Shown: positions 63,830 through 64,000 of the stretch, in pieces | Numbering within the stretch: position 1 is the stretch's first letter | Layout: each line of letters opens with the position of its first letter | Notes under the pieces: model-generated | What the model was told of the DNA's origin: nothing | What the model saw: the letters and a program-made list of their open reading frames with translations, nothing else | The model's database searches: none | Assembly (NCBI RefSeq): GCF_002261185.1 | Contig: NZ_NEVQ01000013.1 | Location: forward strand, 1,178,001-1,242,000 | Origin: Bordetella genomosp. 4 | Lineage (GTDB): Bacteria; Pseudomonadota; Gammaproteobacteria; Burkholderiales; Burkholderiaceae_B | Reading direction: 5' to 3' | Length of the DNA: 64,000 bases | Translations under genes and position numbers: made by a program

Positions 63830-64000
63830 ATGACATCACTCGCCAGCAGCATTCGCAACGCTGCACCACAACAGTCCATCTCCCGTTGCGCCAGATTTGC
63901 CGCCGCCTTGGTAACCGGTATGGCCGCAATCCTTCCCATTACAGCATCCGCAGCGGATGACTACCCCACTCGGCCTGTGCATATCATCGTGCCCTATCAA
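63830..64000 (+). CDS. Bug (TctC) family receptor, N-terminal part (cut by window end)
   Basis: Fifty-seven codons are visible. GCGGAGATCC precedes the ATG at 63830. A signal peptide (ending ITASAA) is followed by DDYPTRPVHIIVPYQ, the Bug mature start. It lies 17 bases after the M19 gene, so it is in the same operon as the oxidoreductase and peptidase and probably captures their substrate. Confidence 0.9.
   Translation, partial: MTSLASSIRNAAPQQSISRCARFAAALVTGMAAILPITASAADDYPTRPVHIIVPYQ

Noticed and set aside
1-64000. tRNA or rRNA genes
   Set aside because: No cloverleaf-like or rRNA-like stretches were noticed; a dedicated tRNA scan was not possible, so a single missed tRNA cannot be excluded.

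Overview
The window looks like chromosomal DNA of a betaproteobacterium of the Alcaligenaceae (Bordetella/Achromobacter type). The signs are high GC, the rpsF-priB-rpsR-rplI block near dnaB, Bug-type (TctC) periplasmic receptors, a DUF4148 small periplasmic protein, an ectRABCD operon, and a hemF-nadD-rsfS-rlmH-maf block. The genus cannot be fixed by reading alone. I see no rRNA, tRNA, CRISPR array, prophage or transposase.

Layout. 0-3.1 kb, minus strand: start of dnaB, a kinase-like gene, then the ribosomal/primosomal operon rpsF-priB-rpsR-rplI. 3.2-8.3 kb, minus: DUF817 membrane protein with folE2, and the isoprenoid operon xseB-ispA-dxs. 8.6-11.0 kb, plus: a membrane acyltransferase and a Rieske oxygenase whose leader contains a terminator-like hairpin. 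11.0-11.8 kb: intergenic DNA with long palindromes. 11.8-17.0 kb, minus: a MOSC protein and a four-gene operon (KdgT-type permease, DUF1537 kinase, PdxA2, GntR regulator) that matches four-carbon sugar-acid (D-threonate/D-erythronate type) catabolism. 17.4-20.1 kb: a DUF4148 gene and a large ankyrin-repeat protein. 20.4-24.4 kb, minus: ectRABCD, synthesis of ectoine and hydroxyectoine. 24.7-29.5 kb, plus: an RpiR-type regulator with a TAXI-TRAP transporter. 29.5-30.0 kb: a second pair of long palindromes. 30.0-37.1 kb: a 2-aminoethylphosphonate uptake and degradation cluster (FAD oxidoreductase, ABC transporter, PhnX, divergent LysR). 37.1-43.1 kb: a sulfurtransferase, three EamA-family permeases, HtpX and a quinone oxidoreductase. 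43.1-48.0 kb, plus: a MarR regulator and an outer-membrane factor/EmrA/EmrB efflux operon, each preceded by the same perfect palindrome. 48.2-52.1 kb: tartrate/D-malate dehydrogenase, GhrA and a HerA-like ATPase. 52.5-58.1 kb, plus: yebC, purD, hemF, nadD, rsfS, rlmH, maf. 58.2-64.0 kb: a Bug receptor, a DsbA/FrnE-type protein, a DUF2007 gene disrupted by a 20-bp tandem duplication, and an IclR-linked cluster of FAD oxidoreductase, M19 dipeptidase and a second Bug receptor cut by the window end.

How the genes work together. Several units are complete small systems with a linked regulator: sugar-acid catabolism (GntR), compatible-solute synthesis (EctR), phosphonate use (LysR), multidrug efflux (MarR) and probable amino-acid or peptide-derivative catabolism (IclR). 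Together they suggest a soil- or host-associated organism able to scavenge small organic acids and phosphonates and to tolerate osmotic stress.

The most unusual structure is a pair of long palindromes of two families (called A and B here) at two separate convergent gene junctions, 11.2-11.8 kb and 29.6-29.95 kb. Family edges are shared between sites, but arms and loops differ. Within the second site the two loops are inverted copies of each other (68 of 73 bases). No coding explanation fits, and this is the strongest candidate here for something not described.
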